Shown here piece by piece: positions 14,719 to 23,707 of a stretch of DNA of 64,000 bases; position 1 is the first letter of the stretch; each line of letters opens with the position of its first letter. The notes beneath the pieces are model-generated. The model saw only the letters and a program-made list of their open reading frames with translations, searched no databases and was not told the DNA's origin. The translations under genes were made by a program, and so were the position numbers. The DNA comes from Streptomyces sp. RKAG293 (GTDB lineage: Bacteria; Actinomycetota; Actinomycetes; Streptomycetales; Streptomycetaceae), in the NCBI RefSeq assembly GCF_023701745.1, contig NZ_JAJOZB010000001.1, positions 8,045,001-8,109,000 on the forward strand, in the 5' to 3' direction.

Positions 14719-14771
14719 GAGTTAACTCACGCCTCGAACTAAGCAGTAAATCAAGGTCTGAATTAAGTCAC
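14719..14771. promoter_or_regulatory. Paired GARTTAASTCAC boxes upstream of the GH30 gene
   Basis: GAGTTAACTCAC (14719-14730, containing the palindrome GAGTTAACTC) and GAATTAAGTCAC (14760-14771) are direct copies matching 10 of 12 positions in unusually AT-rich DNA, about 40 bases before the secreted glucanase gene. Such paired boxes suit an operator, for example of a ROK- or LacI-type regulator. Role inferred. Confidence 0.4.
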
Positions 14772-14808
14772 GCACCAGGGCAAGTGCCGTAGAAAGGCAA
14801 CCGGACCC

Positions 14809-16737
14809 ATGCGCTCACTCACCCGTCCCCACACGGGCAGTACCAGCTTTCACCGCACCGGACTCCACCGCACCGGACTCCGCCGCGCCGTCACCGGACT
14901 GCTGGCAGCGGCCGTCGCCGTCGTCACCCCGATGCTGGCCACCCCGCTCACCGCGCACGCGGCGGGCGAGAGCGTCCAGGTGTGGCTGACCACCACTTCC
15001 GACGCGGGCGGCCGCAACGTCGTCAAGGGGCTCGAACAGCAGGAGCCGATCGCCTTCACCGCAGGCAGCGGTTCCGGCCAGTCCGTCACCGTCGACGAGA
15101 ACACCCGCTACCAGCAGTTCGAGGGCGCGGGCGCGTCGTTCACCGACACCGCCGCCTGGCTGATGAACTCCAGCGGAGCGCTCAGCGCCGCCACCCGCGA
15201 CGCGGTGATGAAGAAGCTCTTCGACCCGGTCAACGGCATCGGCATCGACTTCCTGCGCAACCCCATGGGCGCCTCCGACCTGGCGCGCAGCAACTACACC
15301 TTCGACGACATGCCCAGCGGGCAGACCGACGCGAGCCTCGCGCACTTCTCCATAGCCCACGACCTGGCCGACGTCCTGCCCCTGACCAAGCAGGCCCGCC
15401 AGCTCAACCCAGCCGTCAAGGTGATGGGCGTGCCCTGGAGCGCGCCGGCCTGGATGAAGGACAACGGCAGCATGAGCCTGGGCTGGCTGCAGGCGCAGTA
15501 CTACGGCGCCTACGCCCAGTACTTCGCGAAGTACCTGCAGGCCTACCAGGCGGCCGGTGTACCGGTGGACTACATCTCGGCGCAGAACGAGCCCACCTGC
15601 TGCGGGGGCTATCCGTCCATGCAGTGGAACGGCTCCGGTCTGGCGTCCTTCACCAAGAACAACCTGCTGCCCGCCCTGCACACCGCCGGGCTCTCCACCA
15701 AGGTGCTGGCCCTGGACTGGAACTGGGACCAGTACGACGCCTTCGCGGCCCCGACCCTCGACGACGCGGCGATCCGCAACGACCCGAACTTCGGCGGCAT
15801 GGCCTGGCACGGCTACGGCGGCGACGTCGCCCAGCAGACCACCGTCCACAACAGGTACCCCACCGTGAAGGCCTTCGACACCGAGCACTCCGGCGGCACC
15901 TGGATCGCCGACCAGCAGAAGGAGGACATGCACAACCTGATCGACTACACCCGCAACTGGGGCCAGAGCTGGGTCAAGTGGAGTCTGGCCGTCGACCAGA
16001 ACATGGGACCGCACAACGGCGGCTGCGGCACCTGCACCGGCCTGGTCACCGTGCACAACGGCGACAGCCGCAGCGGACAGGTCGACTACACCGTCGAGTA
16101 CTACACGATGGGCCACCTCACCAAGTTCGTGAAGCCCGGCGCCTACCGGATCGCCTCGACCGCCAACACCTCGGTGCCCAACGTCGCCTGGCGCAACCCG
16201 GACGGCTCGAAGGCGCTCATCGCGTACAACGACACCGGCAGTGCCCAGCCCGTCCGCGTCAACTGGGGCAACCAGTCCTTCGCGTACACCCTGCCCGCCG
16301 GCGCCTCGGCGACCTTCACCTGGACCGGGACCCCCGGCAACGGCGGCGGCGGTTCCACCGGACCGATCACCGGCTTCGGCGGCAAGTGCGCGGACGTCGC
16401 CGCGGGCAGCAGCGCCAACGGCACCGCCGTCCAGCTCTACGACTGCAACGGCAGCGCCGCCCAGCAGTGGACCGCCTCCGCCGGCACCTACAAGGCGCTC
16501 GGCAAGTGCCTGGACCTGGCCGCCGGCGGCACCGCCAACGGCACCAAGGCCCAGCTGTACGACTGTAACGGCACCGGCGCCCAGCAGTGGCAGCCCGGCA
16601 GCGGCGGAACACTGGTCAATCCGGTGTCCGGCAGATGCCTGGACGCCACCGGGATGAGCTCCGCCAACGGGACCCGGCTGCAGATCTGGGACTGCGCCGG
16701 CGGTGCCAACCAGCAGTGGACCGTTCCCACCGGCTGA
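14809..16737 (+). CDS. Secreted GH30 glycosidase with C-terminal ricin-type lectin module (CBM13)
   Basis: The product is 642 residues. The signal peptide reaches about residue 51 (core AVTGLLAAAVAVVTPMLATP, then AHAAG). The GH30 (beta/alpha)8 barrel with side beta domain covers about 60-505, with acid/base Glu in ISAQNEPTC and nucleophile Glu in KAFDTEHSGG. After a Gly-rich linker (GNGGGGSTG) a ricin-B lectin repeat domain spans about 515-642. It has three QQW signatures and the repeated phrases ANGT and YDCNG. Close architectures are secreted endo-beta-1,6-glucanases or glucosylceramidase-like enzymes acting on fungal or plant walls; the exact bond cut cannot be fixed from sequence. AGAAAGG precedes the ATG. 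Confidence 0.92.
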   Translation: MRSLTRPHTGSTSFHRTGLHRTGLRRAVTGLLAAAVAVVTPMLATPLTAHAAGESVQVWLTTTSDAGGRNVVKGLEQQEPIAFTAGSGSGQSVTVDENTRYQQFEGAGASFTDTAAWLMNSSGALSAATRDAVMKKLFDPVNGIGIDFLRNPMGASDLARSNYTFDDMPSGQTDASLAHFSIAHDLADVLPLTKQARQLNPAVKVMGVPWSAPAWMKDNGSMSLGWLQAQYYGAYAQYFAKYLQAYQAAGVPVDYISAQNEPTCCGGYPSMQWNGSGLASFTKNNLLPALHTAGLSTKVLALDWNWDQYDAFAAPTLDDAAIRNDPNFGGMAWHGYGGDVAQQTTVHNRYPTVKAFDTEHSGGTWIADQQKEDMHNLIDYTRNWGQSWVKWSLAVDQNMGPHNGGCGTCTGLVTVHNGDSRSGQVDYTVEYYTMGHLTKFVKPGAYRIASTANTSVPNVAWRNPDGSKALIAYNDTGSAQPVRVNWGNQSFAYTLPAGASATFTWTGTPGNGGGGSTGPITGFGGKCADVAAGSSANGTAVQLYDCNGSAAQQWTASAGTYKALGKCLDLAAGGTANGTKAQLYDCNGTGAQQWQPGSGGTLVNPVSGRCLDATGMSSANGTRLQIWDCAGGANQQWTVPTG

Positions 16738-16791
16738 CCTGCACGTAGGCTTCCGGGTGTCAGCACACGCCCAGCAGGAAGAGGCCGCACC

Positions 16792-19700
16792 GTGTTCGCT
16801 CTGCACGCACTGTGGAGAGCGGATCAGCGGCTCGCCCTGTGGGCCGAGGACTCCCGGCAGCCGCCCGTCCCCGCGCCGGGCCACCCGTACGCCGTCCCCG
16901 GATCCGCCGTCGCCGAGCTGCTCGGCGACGGCGGGCCCGCGCTCGGCTGGCTCGCTGGCCGGGCCCATGAAGGCCCGACCGGTCTGCTGCTGCCCACCCG
17001 CGACGGCGCACCGCAGGCCTCGCCGGAACTCGGCGGTCCCACCGCCGTCAGGGGCGTGCCCGTCGCACCGTGGACCGTCCCCTCGCTGCTCTTCGAGCCC
17101 GCGGAGGCCGCACTGCTGCTGGGCGAGCTGTCGACCGCGGGACTGCCCGAGGCGCCCTACGGTGCCGCGCTGCGCTGGCTGATCGCCGCCCACGACCTGG
17201 CCTGGCGCACGGTCGGACGGGGCAGGCTGCTGCCCGTGCTGGTCAGCGAGGCCGGCACGCCGTACGCCCGCTGGCGCCCGGTCCGCGACGACGCCGGCTG
17301 GCAGGAGGCCGGCGAGCTCGCCGCCGCCGCGCCGCAGGAGTGCCGCGCCGAGCACCACGACGGCCGGCCCGACGGCCGTGCCGCCGCCACGATCCTCACC
17401 GACCTGCTCGACGTCCTCACCGACCGTGAGGCCCGCGCGGTCCTCGACGACGAACCCGAACTGCTGAGCACCGCGCGCGGCCGGCGCCCCGCCACGACGG
17501 CCACCGAGCTGTGGCTGCGGGCCCTCACCTCGCCGACCGGCCGCGTGGAGGGCGCCGACCCCGACGAGCTGGCGGAACTGGAGGAGCGGCTCACGGCCTG
17601 GCACCGGTCGGAGCCGCCCGTCCACGGCCCGCTGCGCGTCTGCTTCCGGCTGGTGGAACCGGTGGGCCCGGACCCCGCCGACCCGCGCGGTCACCCCTCC
17701 GACGACAACTGGCGGCTGGACTTCCTGCTGCAGGCCACCGACGAGCCGTCGCTCATGGTCCACGCCGACGACGTCTGGAGCGAGGGTCCCGCGCTCAGCG
17801 CCCTGGAACGCAAGACCGCCCGCCCCCAGGAGGCGCTGTTGTCCGGCCTCGACCGGGCCGGCCGCGCCTACCCCGAGGTGCGGCGCGCGCTGCGCGGCAA
17901 CCGGCCCGCCGGGCTGGCACTGGACCGGACCGGAGCCCTCGGCTTCCTCCGGGACGCCGCTCCCGCACTGGCCGACGCGGGTTTCGGCGTCCTGCTCCCC
18001 ACCTGGTGGCAGCGCCCCCAGAAGCTCGGCATGACCCTGACCGCGCGCACCCCGCAGCCCGGAGCCGTGGACATCGGCAGCCTGGCCGACCAGGACGCCA
18101 TCGTCGCGTTCCGCTGGCAGGCCGCGCTCGGCGACCAGCCGCTGACCCCCGCGGAGCTCGCCGAGCTGGCCGCCGCCAAGCAGCCGCTGATCCGGATCCG
18201 GGGCCAGTGGACCGAGGTCGACCCGGACACGATCGCCGCCGCTCTCGCCTTCCTGGAACGCGACGGCAGCGGCGCCACGGACTCCGGGCGGATCCTGCGG
18301 ATCGCGCTCGACCCGGACGCCACGGCGGGCGGCCTGCCCGTCGCCGCCGTCAGCGCCGACGGCCGGCTCGGCGACCTGCTCTCCGGCCGCGCCGACCAGC
18401 GGCTGCGCCCGGTGGCGGTGCCCGCCGGATTCGGCGCGACGCTGCGCCCGTACCAGGAACGGGGGCTGGCCTGGCTCAAGTTCCTGTCGGAGCTGGGGCT
18501 CGGCGCCGTCCTCGCCGACGACATGGGGCTCGGCAAGACCGCCCAGGCACTGGCGCTCCTCGCGGTCGAGCACGCGGAGCAGGTGGAGCACGCGGAGCAC
18601 GCGGATCGGACGGATCACCCGGCCGGGATCCGGCCGACGCTGCTGGTCTGCCCGATGTCGCTGGTCGGCAATTGGCGGCGCGAGACCGCCAGGTTCGCCC
18701 CGATGCTGCGGGTCTACGTCCACCACGGGGCCGGCCGGCTGTCCGGCGCCGAGCTGCGGGAAGCGGTCGCCGGCGCCGACCTGGTGATCACCACGTACGG
18801 GCTGGTGCAGCGCGACACCGAGGCGCTCACACAGACCGCCTGGCGGCGCGTCATCATCGACGAGGCGCAGCACGTCAAGAACTCCGCCACCCGTCAGTAC
18901 CGGGCGGTCCGCGAACTGACCGCCGACCACCGCATCGCCCTCACCGGCACCCCGGTGGAGAACCGGCTGGCCGAACTGCACGCCATCCTGGACTTCGCCA
19001 ACCCCGGCCTGTTCGGTTCCGCGATCCGCTTCAAGGAGCGGTACGCCGTCCCCATCGAGCGCGACGGCAGCGAGGCCGCCGCGCAGGCGCTGCAGCAGCG
19101 CACCCGGCCGTTCGTCCTGCGGCGGCTGAAGAGCGATCCGGCCATCGCACGGGACCTGCCCGCCAAGCAGGAGATGACGGTGCTGTGCAATCTCACCGCG
19201 GAACAGGCGGCGCTGTACCAGGCGGTCGTGACCGATCTGCTGGAGCAGATCAAGGAGAGCCGCGGCATCGAACGCAAGGGCCTGGTGCTGGCGTCGCTCG
19301 GCAAGCTCAAGCAGGTGTGCAACCACCCCGCGCAGTTCGCGCACGACGGCTCACCACTGGCGGGGCGCTCGGGGAAGGTCGCCCGGCTGGAGGAGACGCT
19401 GGAGGAGGCACTCTCCGAGGGCGACAAGACGCTGTGCTTCACGCAGTTCGCCGAGTTCGGTTCGCTGCTGCAGGGGCACCTGGCCGAGCGGCTGGACACC
19501 GACGTCCTGTTCCTGCACGGCGGGGTGCCCCAGCGGGCCCGCGACGAGATGATCGAACGCTTCCAGGACCCGGACGGCCCCTCGGTGTTCCTGCTCTCCC
19601 TCAAGGCCGGCGGCACCGGGCTCAATCTGACCGCCGCCAACCAGGTCATCCATGTCGACCGGTGGTGGAACCCGGCGGTCGAGGAGCAGGCCACCGACCG

Positions 19701-19908
19701 GGCGTTCCGGATCGGACAGCGCCGTGACGTCCAGGTCCGCAAGTTCGTGTGCGTGGGCACCGTGGAGGAACGCATCGACGCGATGATCGAGGCGAAGCGG
19801 ACCGTGGCCAGGGCCGCCGTCGGCTCCGGCGAGAACTGGCTGACGGAGCTGTCGACCGACGCGCTGTACGACCTGGTCGGTCTCGGCGCCGACGCGGTGA
19901 GCGAATGA
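16792..19908 (+). CDS. SNF2-family helicase/ATPase
   Basis: This 1038-residue SWI2/SNF2-type DNA translocase has an N-terminal 500-residue bacterial SNF2-associated region. Helicase motifs follow: I DDMGLGKTAQALALL, Ia LLVCPMSLVGNW, II IDEAQHVKN (DEAQ form), III LTGTPVENRL, IV-V FLLSLKAGGTGLNLT, and VI DRAFRIGQRRDVQV. The GTG at 16792 with GGAAGAGG upstream was chosen. A four-base ATGA overlap joins it to a SWIM zinc-finger gene, a pairing commonly seen in Streptomyces, so the two probably act together on DNA or nucleoprotein. Cellular role is not established by the sequence. Confidence 0.93.
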   Translation: MFALHALWRADQRLALWAEDSRQPPVPAPGHPYAVPGSAVAELLGDGGPALGWLAGRAHEGPTGLLLPTRDGAPQASPELGGPTAVRGVPVAPWTVPSLLFEPAEAALLLGELSTAGLPEAPYGAALRWLIAAHDLAWRTVGRGRLLPVLVSEAGTPYARWRPVRDDAGWQEAGELAAAAPQECRAEHHDGRPDGRAAATILTDLLDVLTDREARAVLDDEPELLSTARGRRPATTATELWLRALTSPTGRVEGADPDELAELEERLTAWHRSEPPVHGPLRVCFRLVEPVGPDPADPRGHPSDDNWRLDFLLQATDEPSLMVHADDVWSEGPALSALERKTARPQEALLSGLDRAGRAYPEVRRALRGNRPAGLALDRTGALGFLRDAAPALADAGFGVLLPTWWQRPQKLGMTLTARTPQPGAVDIGSLADQDAIVAFRWQAALGDQPLTPAELAELAAAKQPLIRIRGQWTEVDPDTIAAALAFLERDGSGATDSGRILRIALDPDATAGGLPVAAVSADGRLGDLLSGRADQRLRPVAVPAGFGATLRPYQERGLAWLKFLSELGLGAVLADDMGLGKTAQALALLAVEHAEQVEHAEHADRTDHPAGIRPTLLVCPMSLVGNWRRETARFAPMLRVYVHHGAGRLSGAELREAVAGADLVITTYGLVQRDTEALTQTAWRRVIIDEAQHVKNSATRQYRAVRELTADHRIALTGTPVENRLAELHAILDFANPGLFGSAIRFKERYAVPIERDGSEAAAQALQQRTRPFVLRRLKSDPAIARDLPAKQEMTVLCNLTAEQAALYQAVVTDLLEQIKESRGIERKGLVLASLGKLKQVCNHPAQFAHDGSPLAGRSGKVARLEETLEEALSEGDKTLCFTQFAEFGSLLQGHLAERLDTDVLFLHGGVPQRARDEMIERFQDPDGPSVFLLSLKAGGTGLNLTAANQVIHVDRWWNPAVEEQATDRAFRIGQRRDVQVRKFVCVGTVEERIDAMIEAKRTVARAAVGSGENWLTELSTDALYDLVGLGADAVSE

Positions 19909-20537
19909 CGGCGCGGCCGGGGCTTCCCGGCAGGGCGCGTTCCTGGTCCCAGCGGTTCGCCGACCGGTTGGAGTCCATCGGTGCGACCGTGCCGCCGGGC
20001 CCGCCCGCCGCCGGGGTGACCGGGCTGGAGGTGGCGGCCGGCGCCGTGACGGCCCGGATCAGGGAAGGGCAGGCGCGCTACGACGTGCGGATCGGGCTGA
20101 CGGAGTTCACTCCGGCGCAGTGGACCCGCGCGGCGCGGGCCGTCGGCGCCGACCCCGACTGCCGGGCGCGGCTGCTCGACAACGAACTGGCTCCCGACGC
20201 GGAGGACCTGTTCGCCAGGGCCGGCCTCCGGCTCTTCCCGGCGCGGACCCAGGATCTCGCGATGGAGTGCTCGTGCCCCGACTGGGCGCTGCCCTGCGCC
20301 CATCTCAGCGCGGTGCTGCGGAGCCTGGCCGACGCGTTCGACGCCGATCCGTATCTGGTCCTGACCTGGCGCGGGCGCACCCGCGAGGAACTGCTGAAGG
20401 AGCTGCCCCCCGCCGTACCGCGGCGTGAGCCGGCGGACTCGGCGCTGCTGCTGCTCGGCCGGCCGGCGATCACCGTCCGCGGCCGCAATCTGACCGAGGT
20501 GCTGGGGCCGGCCTACGAGGCGTTCACCGGCTGGTGA
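19905..20537 (+). CDS. SWIM zinc-finger protein
   Basis: The product is 210 residues. The SWIM motif is clear: ECSCPDWALPCAH, i.e. Cys-x-Cys ... Cys-x-His, at about residues 119-131, a zinc-binding fold for DNA or protein contact. The preceding region (GVTGLEVAAGAVTARIREGQARYDVRIG) matches the beta-rich part usual upstream of SWIM in bacterial SNF2 partners. Start ATG overlaps the helicase stop. It presumably works with that helicase. Confidence 0.88.
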   Translation: MTARPGLPGRARSWSQRFADRLESIGATVPPGPPAAGVTGLEVAAGAVTARIREGQARYDVRIGLTEFTPAQWTRAARAVGADPDCRARLLDNELAPDAEDLFARAGLRLFPARTQDLAMECSCPDWALPCAHLSAVLRSLADAFDADPYLVLTWRGRTREELLKELPPAVPRREPADSALLLLGRPAITVRGRNLTEVLGPAYEAFTGW

Positions 20538-20546
20538 CCCGGCCCT

Positions 20547-20596
20547 GAGGTGGCCCCGAGGTGGCCCCGAGGTGGCCCCGAGGTGGCCCTGAGGTG
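20547..20596 (+). repeat. Tandem 11-bp repeat (GAGGTGGCCCC)
   Basis: Four copies of GAGGTGGCCC(C/T) and a partial fifth run head to tail directly after the SWIM gene stop. It is non-coding and not a hairpin. Another slippage-type array placed immediately 3' of a gene, like the one at 11595. Confidence 0.85.
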
Positions 20597-20706
20597 CGGC
20601 GAGCAGGCGGGCCGTCGCGACCGGCCCCGCTGGGATCGGATATCCGATGTCCCGCTGCGACTGCGGCTATTGGTCGGGATCCGAGTGCCCGTTCTAGGCT
20701 TCGATC

Positions 20707-21468
20707 ATGGCATTCGAGATCGTCAAGGAAAACATCACCATCCCGTCCGGCGACGGCTCCATGGCCGCCCACCTGGTCCGGCCACAGGCCCCCGGCAGCT
20801 ATCCGGGCGTGGTCGTCGCCTTCGAGATCTTCGGGCTCACCGCGCACATCCGTGATGTCGCGGAGCGGATCGCCCGTCTCGGCTACACCGTCATCGTTCC
20901 GGACTTCTACCACCGGGCCGGCACGGGCATCGACTTCACCGACGACCCGGACGGCCGCCGCAAGGGGCTCGAACTCAGCGGCGGGCTCACCCGCGAGGAG
21001 GCCGTCGAGGACATCCGCGCGGCCGTGGACCATCTGCGGGGCGCGGAACCCGGTGCCCCGTCCGTCGGGATGATCGGCTTCAGCTTCGGCGGCCATCTCG
21101 CCTATCTGGCCGCCACGCAGTTCGATCTCGCCGCGACCGCGGTCTTCTACGCCGGCTGGCTCGCCGGTTCGGACATCGGACTCGGCCGCCCGGAGCCGAC
21201 CCTCGGGCTCACCGAGGGCATCGCCGAGCACGGCGGCCGGCTGGCCTTCTTCGTCGGCGACGAGGACCACGCCGTGCCCGCCGCGGACCGCGCTGCCATC
21301 GCCGCCCGGCTGGCGGAGGCCGGCGTCCGGCACGAGATGACCGTCTACCCCGGGATCGCGCACGGGTTCTTCTGCGACGTCCGGGACTCGTACCGCAAGG
21401 AGGCCGCGGACGACGCCTGGATCCGCGTCCAGGAGCTCTTCGCCACGGAACTCCCGCGGCCCGCCTAA
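20707..21468 (+). CDS. Dienelactone hydrolase family protein
   Basis: This 253-residue alpha/beta hydrolase of the DLH family has the nucleophile elbow GFSFGGH (about residues 122-128), with Ser where classical dienelactone hydrolases have Cys. The acid Asp is in FFVGDEDHAVP and the His in PGIAHGFFCD. GVVVAFEIFGLTAHIRDVAERIARLGY is the usual lid-side start. The ATG at 20707 follows a plausible promoter (TTGGTC ... TAGGCT). Substrate unknown; the Ser form suggests general ester or lactone hydrolysis. Its stop codon lies inside the left 24-bp inverted repeat of the next element, so its last codons may have been altered by that insertion. Confidence 0.88.
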   Translation: MAFEIVKENITIPSGDGSMAAHLVRPQAPGSYPGVVVAFEIFGLTAHIRDVAERIARLGYTVIVPDFYHRAGTGIDFTDDPDGRRKGLELSGGLTREEAVEDIRAAVDHLRGAEPGAPSVGMIGFSFGGHLAYLAATQFDLAATAVFYAGWLAGSDIGLGRPEPTLGLTEGIAEHGGRLAFFVGDEDHAVPAADRAAIAARLAEAGVRHEMTVYPGIAHGFFCDVRDSYRKEAADDAWIRVQELFATELPRPA

Positions 21469-21486
21469 GCTTGCCGTTTAACCTCC
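21463..21486 (+). repeat. Left 24-bp inverted repeat of a 3-kb cassette
   Basis: This is the mirror of 24446-24469. The shared core is AGCTTGyCGTTTAAC; 21 of 24 positions pair. It overlaps the stop of the hydrolase gene. The two copies bracket the DUF6882-like gene, the IS element and the SUKH gene. Confidence 0.75.
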
Positions 21487-21524
21487 GACGGCCAGCATCG
21501 GCAGCCCTGGCGCCTGGGTGCCCG

Positions 21525-22013
21525 TCACCGTCCTTCAGCGCTGAGTACCAAGTCGTGGACCAGGAAGTGGAGCTGCACGTCGTCCGTGGACTCCGCCCAC
21601 AGCCCCTCGGCGTCGAGCACGGATGCCGCGACCATCCGAGCCTCGGCAACGAGTTCGGGGTCGTAGTTGAAGCCTGGCCACGGCAGGACGGGGTAGTCGT
21701 TCTCCTCGCCGAACTGCCGGACCCGCTCGATGTCACCCAGGACTGCCTGCGGCAGTGACTCGTTCGCCCACGACCACAGCCAGGACTGCTGGGCGAGGCT
21801 GACGCTGCCGATCATCGTGAGCCGGCCAGTGAGGAACACCTTCCCATCGCGCGACCACGTCATCTGCGCGTCGTCCATCGACCACTGGTACTGCACATCA
21901 CCCGACAGACCGAAGCGCTCGACCATGAGGGCCTGCCGAGCGCGGGCGCGCTCGCGAGCCGCGAGCACGACCTCGCCCCACCCTGAGTGGTCATGCTTCG
22001 AGCGGTCGTCCAC
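21525..22013 (-). CDS. DUF6882-like protein
   Basis: The product is 162 residues, soluble, with no signal peptide. The body contains the phrase GSVSLAQQSWLWSWANESLP, characteristic of a family of small actinobacterial proteins I know as DUF6882, often found among immunity-type genes. The GTG at 22013 has a near-perfect AGGAGG site five bases upstream. An IS element ends about 100 bases before the start, which may separate the gene from its original promoter. Function unknown; a role as an antitoxin/immunity protein is only suggested by the SUKH neighbour. Confidence 0.65.
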   Translation of the reverse strand: MDDRSKHDHSGWGEVVLAARERARARQALMVERFGLSGDVQYQWSMDDAQMTWSRDGKVFLTGRLTMIGSVSLAQQSWLWSWANESLPQAVLGDIERVRQFGEENDYPVLPWPGFNYDPELVAEARMVAASVLDAEGLWAESTDDVQLHFLVHDLVLSAEGR

Positions 22014-23583
22014 TTTGCCTCCTCGCGCAGAACTGTCGGCAAGATCCTTCCATCTGGGTTGCTGGTCCAGGGCGCCGGGCCCCGACCTGGCCGTCCCGCC
22101 GGATCTGCTGGTTGCTCATCCTGTTCGTCGGGGCTTGGTCCCCTTTCTTATGGTGGGCCGGTCGTTGGTGCGGTTCGCCGGTCGCAAGGACCTTTCCGAC
22201 GTCGTGGCGGGTTGCTGGGCTGCTGTTCTTCGAGCCGGGAGGGCGTCCTGGTCCGGGTCGGGTTGGTTTGGGTGCACGCGCTGGCGATGGGCATGCGGAC
22301 CGGAGGTTCCGAAACCCGCGGCGGACCCGGGCAGGGGTGAGCCGATTCGGTTCGGTCCGTTTCTCCCAGGGGCGGCGGAGGTCTTCGGCCAAGGATCGGG
22401 CGAGGCGGAGCTGAGTGTGGGCGGCGATGACGATCCAGGTCCAGCGGTCGGCGGCCTCGGGACTGCGCAGACGCGGCTTCGTCCAGCCCAGGGTCTGCCT
22501 CCAGAACCGGAAGTTGTGCTCGATGTCGAAACGGCGCAGGAACGACTGCCAGCAGCGGTCGACGTCCGCGCTCGTGGCGCCGGTACCCGACCACCACAGC
22601 CAGACCGGCTTGTTCACGCCACCGCTGGGGAGCTTCTCGACCGCCAGGCGGATGACGGTTCCCTCGATGAGCGGCAGTTCGCCGTCGTGGTCGAGCCAGG
22701 CCGCCCGCTTCGTGAGGCGGGGATGGAGTCGGTCCCAGGCCCGGGCGGTGGCCTTCCCGTAGAGGCGTGTCTCGGTGACGGTCGCCGCGTGCTCCTGGCC
22801 CCAGGTGTCGGGCTGGCCGAAGACGAACTCAGTCCCATGCTTGGGCGGCCGACCGCCGGTCGGGACGTAAACCCGCGGCGGGGTCGACCGGCGCATCACC
22901 CGGTCCGAACGCATCCGCCCCAGGACCTCCAGAGGCAGGTCGGCCAGCAGGTGCGCGATCCGTGGGGCTTCGTAGCCGGCGTCCATGACCACCAGGACCT
23001 TCGGGTCGCCCTGCCGCCACTGCCCGGCGGCGACCAGTTCCTCCACGACCCGGCGGAGCTGGGTGACCGTGACTTCGCAGACATCGGCGCCGGGTTCCAG
23101 GCGGACCGCGTCCAGGGGTGCAGTCCACGAGGTCCTGCCGGTCTCCAGGGCGACGACGATCGAGTAGGGCCAGCCCGGGATCATCCGGTGCTCGTCCTTA
23201 CCGCGCCCGTAGGTGTGGCAGAACGAGCGGTCCGGCGCGGTGGCGGCGTCCGGTCGCAGCCACGGGCTGACGTCCACCGCCAGGACCAAGCGGCCGTCGG
23301 CCGCCCGTGGCAACGGCAGCCCGGCCAGCAGTTGTCGCAGCCGGTCCACGTCGACGTCACCGATGTTCAGGGCGGCGTATAGGGAGCCGTGTCCGCGCCG
23401 GTGCTCCGGCGCCAGCGACAGGTCCACCAGGGTCTTGACCGGTCCGTCCGTGCATAGCAGTGCGTCCGCCAGCTCGAACAGTGCGTCACTCCGACTGGGG
23501 AGACAGTCGTAGAACTCACCCCGGAAGCGTGACAGTTTCGCGAACGCGTCCTGTCGGACGTCCTGGTGGAGCAGACTCGGCAA
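21991..23583 (-). CDS. IS transposase (NF041680-like), C-terminus shifted by one base
   Basis: The product is about 530 residues. It resembles the large family of Streptomyces DDE-type transposases with start SLLHQDVRQDAFAKLSRFRG, the catalytic-region phrases LVLAVDVSPWLRPDA and VLVVMDAGYEAPRIA, and a C-terminal GRPPGSKN region before HHKKG. TTG at 23583 follows GGAGG. After HHKKG the frame reads on for about 50 unrelated codons, past the start of the DUF6882-like gene. In the neighbouring frame the same DNA gives TKPRRTG followed by TGA right at the element's end, which is how I recall this family ending. One extra G in the GGGG run at 22140-22143 explains this. The enzyme may still work, since only the last few residues differ. 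Confidence 0.8.
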   Translation of the reverse strand: MPSLLHQDVRQDAFAKLSRFRGEFYDCLPSRSDALFELADALLCTDGPVKTLVDLSLAPEHRRGHGSLYAALNIGDVDVDRLRQLLAGLPLPRAADGRLVLAVDVSPWLRPDAATAPDRSFCHTYGRGKDEHRMIPGWPYSIVVALETGRTSWTAPLDAVRLEPGADVCEVTVTQLRRVVEELVAAGQWRQGDPKVLVVMDAGYEAPRIAHLLADLPLEVLGRMRSDRVMRRSTPPRVYVPTGGRPPKHGTEFVFGQPDTWGQEHAATVTETRLYGKATARAWDRLHPRLTKRAAWLDHDGELPLIEGTVIRLAVEKLPSGGVNKPVWLWWSGTGATSADVDRCWQSFLRRFDIEHNFRFWRQTLGWTKPRLRSPEAADRWTWIVIAAHTQLRLARSLAEDLRRPWEKRTEPNRLTPARVRRGFRNLRSACPSPARAPKPTRPGPGRPPGSKNSSPATRHDVGKVLATGEPHQRPAHHKKGDQAPTNRMSNQQIRRDGQVGARRPGPATQMEGSCRQFCARRQSGRPLEA

Positions 23584-23631
23584 TGCGGCCTCCGCGTCGA
23601 ATCCTGTTCCTCGTAGTTGAGTTCAGGATCA
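22116..23631. mobile_element. Insertion sequence, about 1.5 kb
   Basis: The boundaries are inferred. TCATCCTGTTC at 22116-22126 and, inverted, TGATCCTGAAC at 23621-23631 pair at 8 of 11 positions and enclose the transposase exactly, with the family's usual stop codon inside the left end. It sits between two minus-strand genes of the cassette and is therefore probably a secondary insertion. Target duplications could not be assigned with confidence. Confidence 0.65.
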
Positions 23632-23707
23632 TGCGAAGGCCGCCCCGGCGTCCAGCGAACCCCCATGCGGGTGACGCTGCCAAAGCCCCCAGGTGCCGTT
23701 CGAACGA

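Noticed and set aside
16370..16735. Repeats at the end of the GH30 gene considered as a CRISPR or tandem-repeat locus
   Set aside because: They encode the three subdomains of a ricin-type lectin module (QQW motifs); spacing and variation are those of protein repeats. No CRISPR array was seen anywhere in the window.
14815..19344. 1509-codon open frame on the minus strand
   Set aside because: It is the antisense shadow of the GH30 and SNF2 genes. The translation is Gly/Val/Arg/Leu-rich with no domain, and both plus-strand genes have full motif sets.
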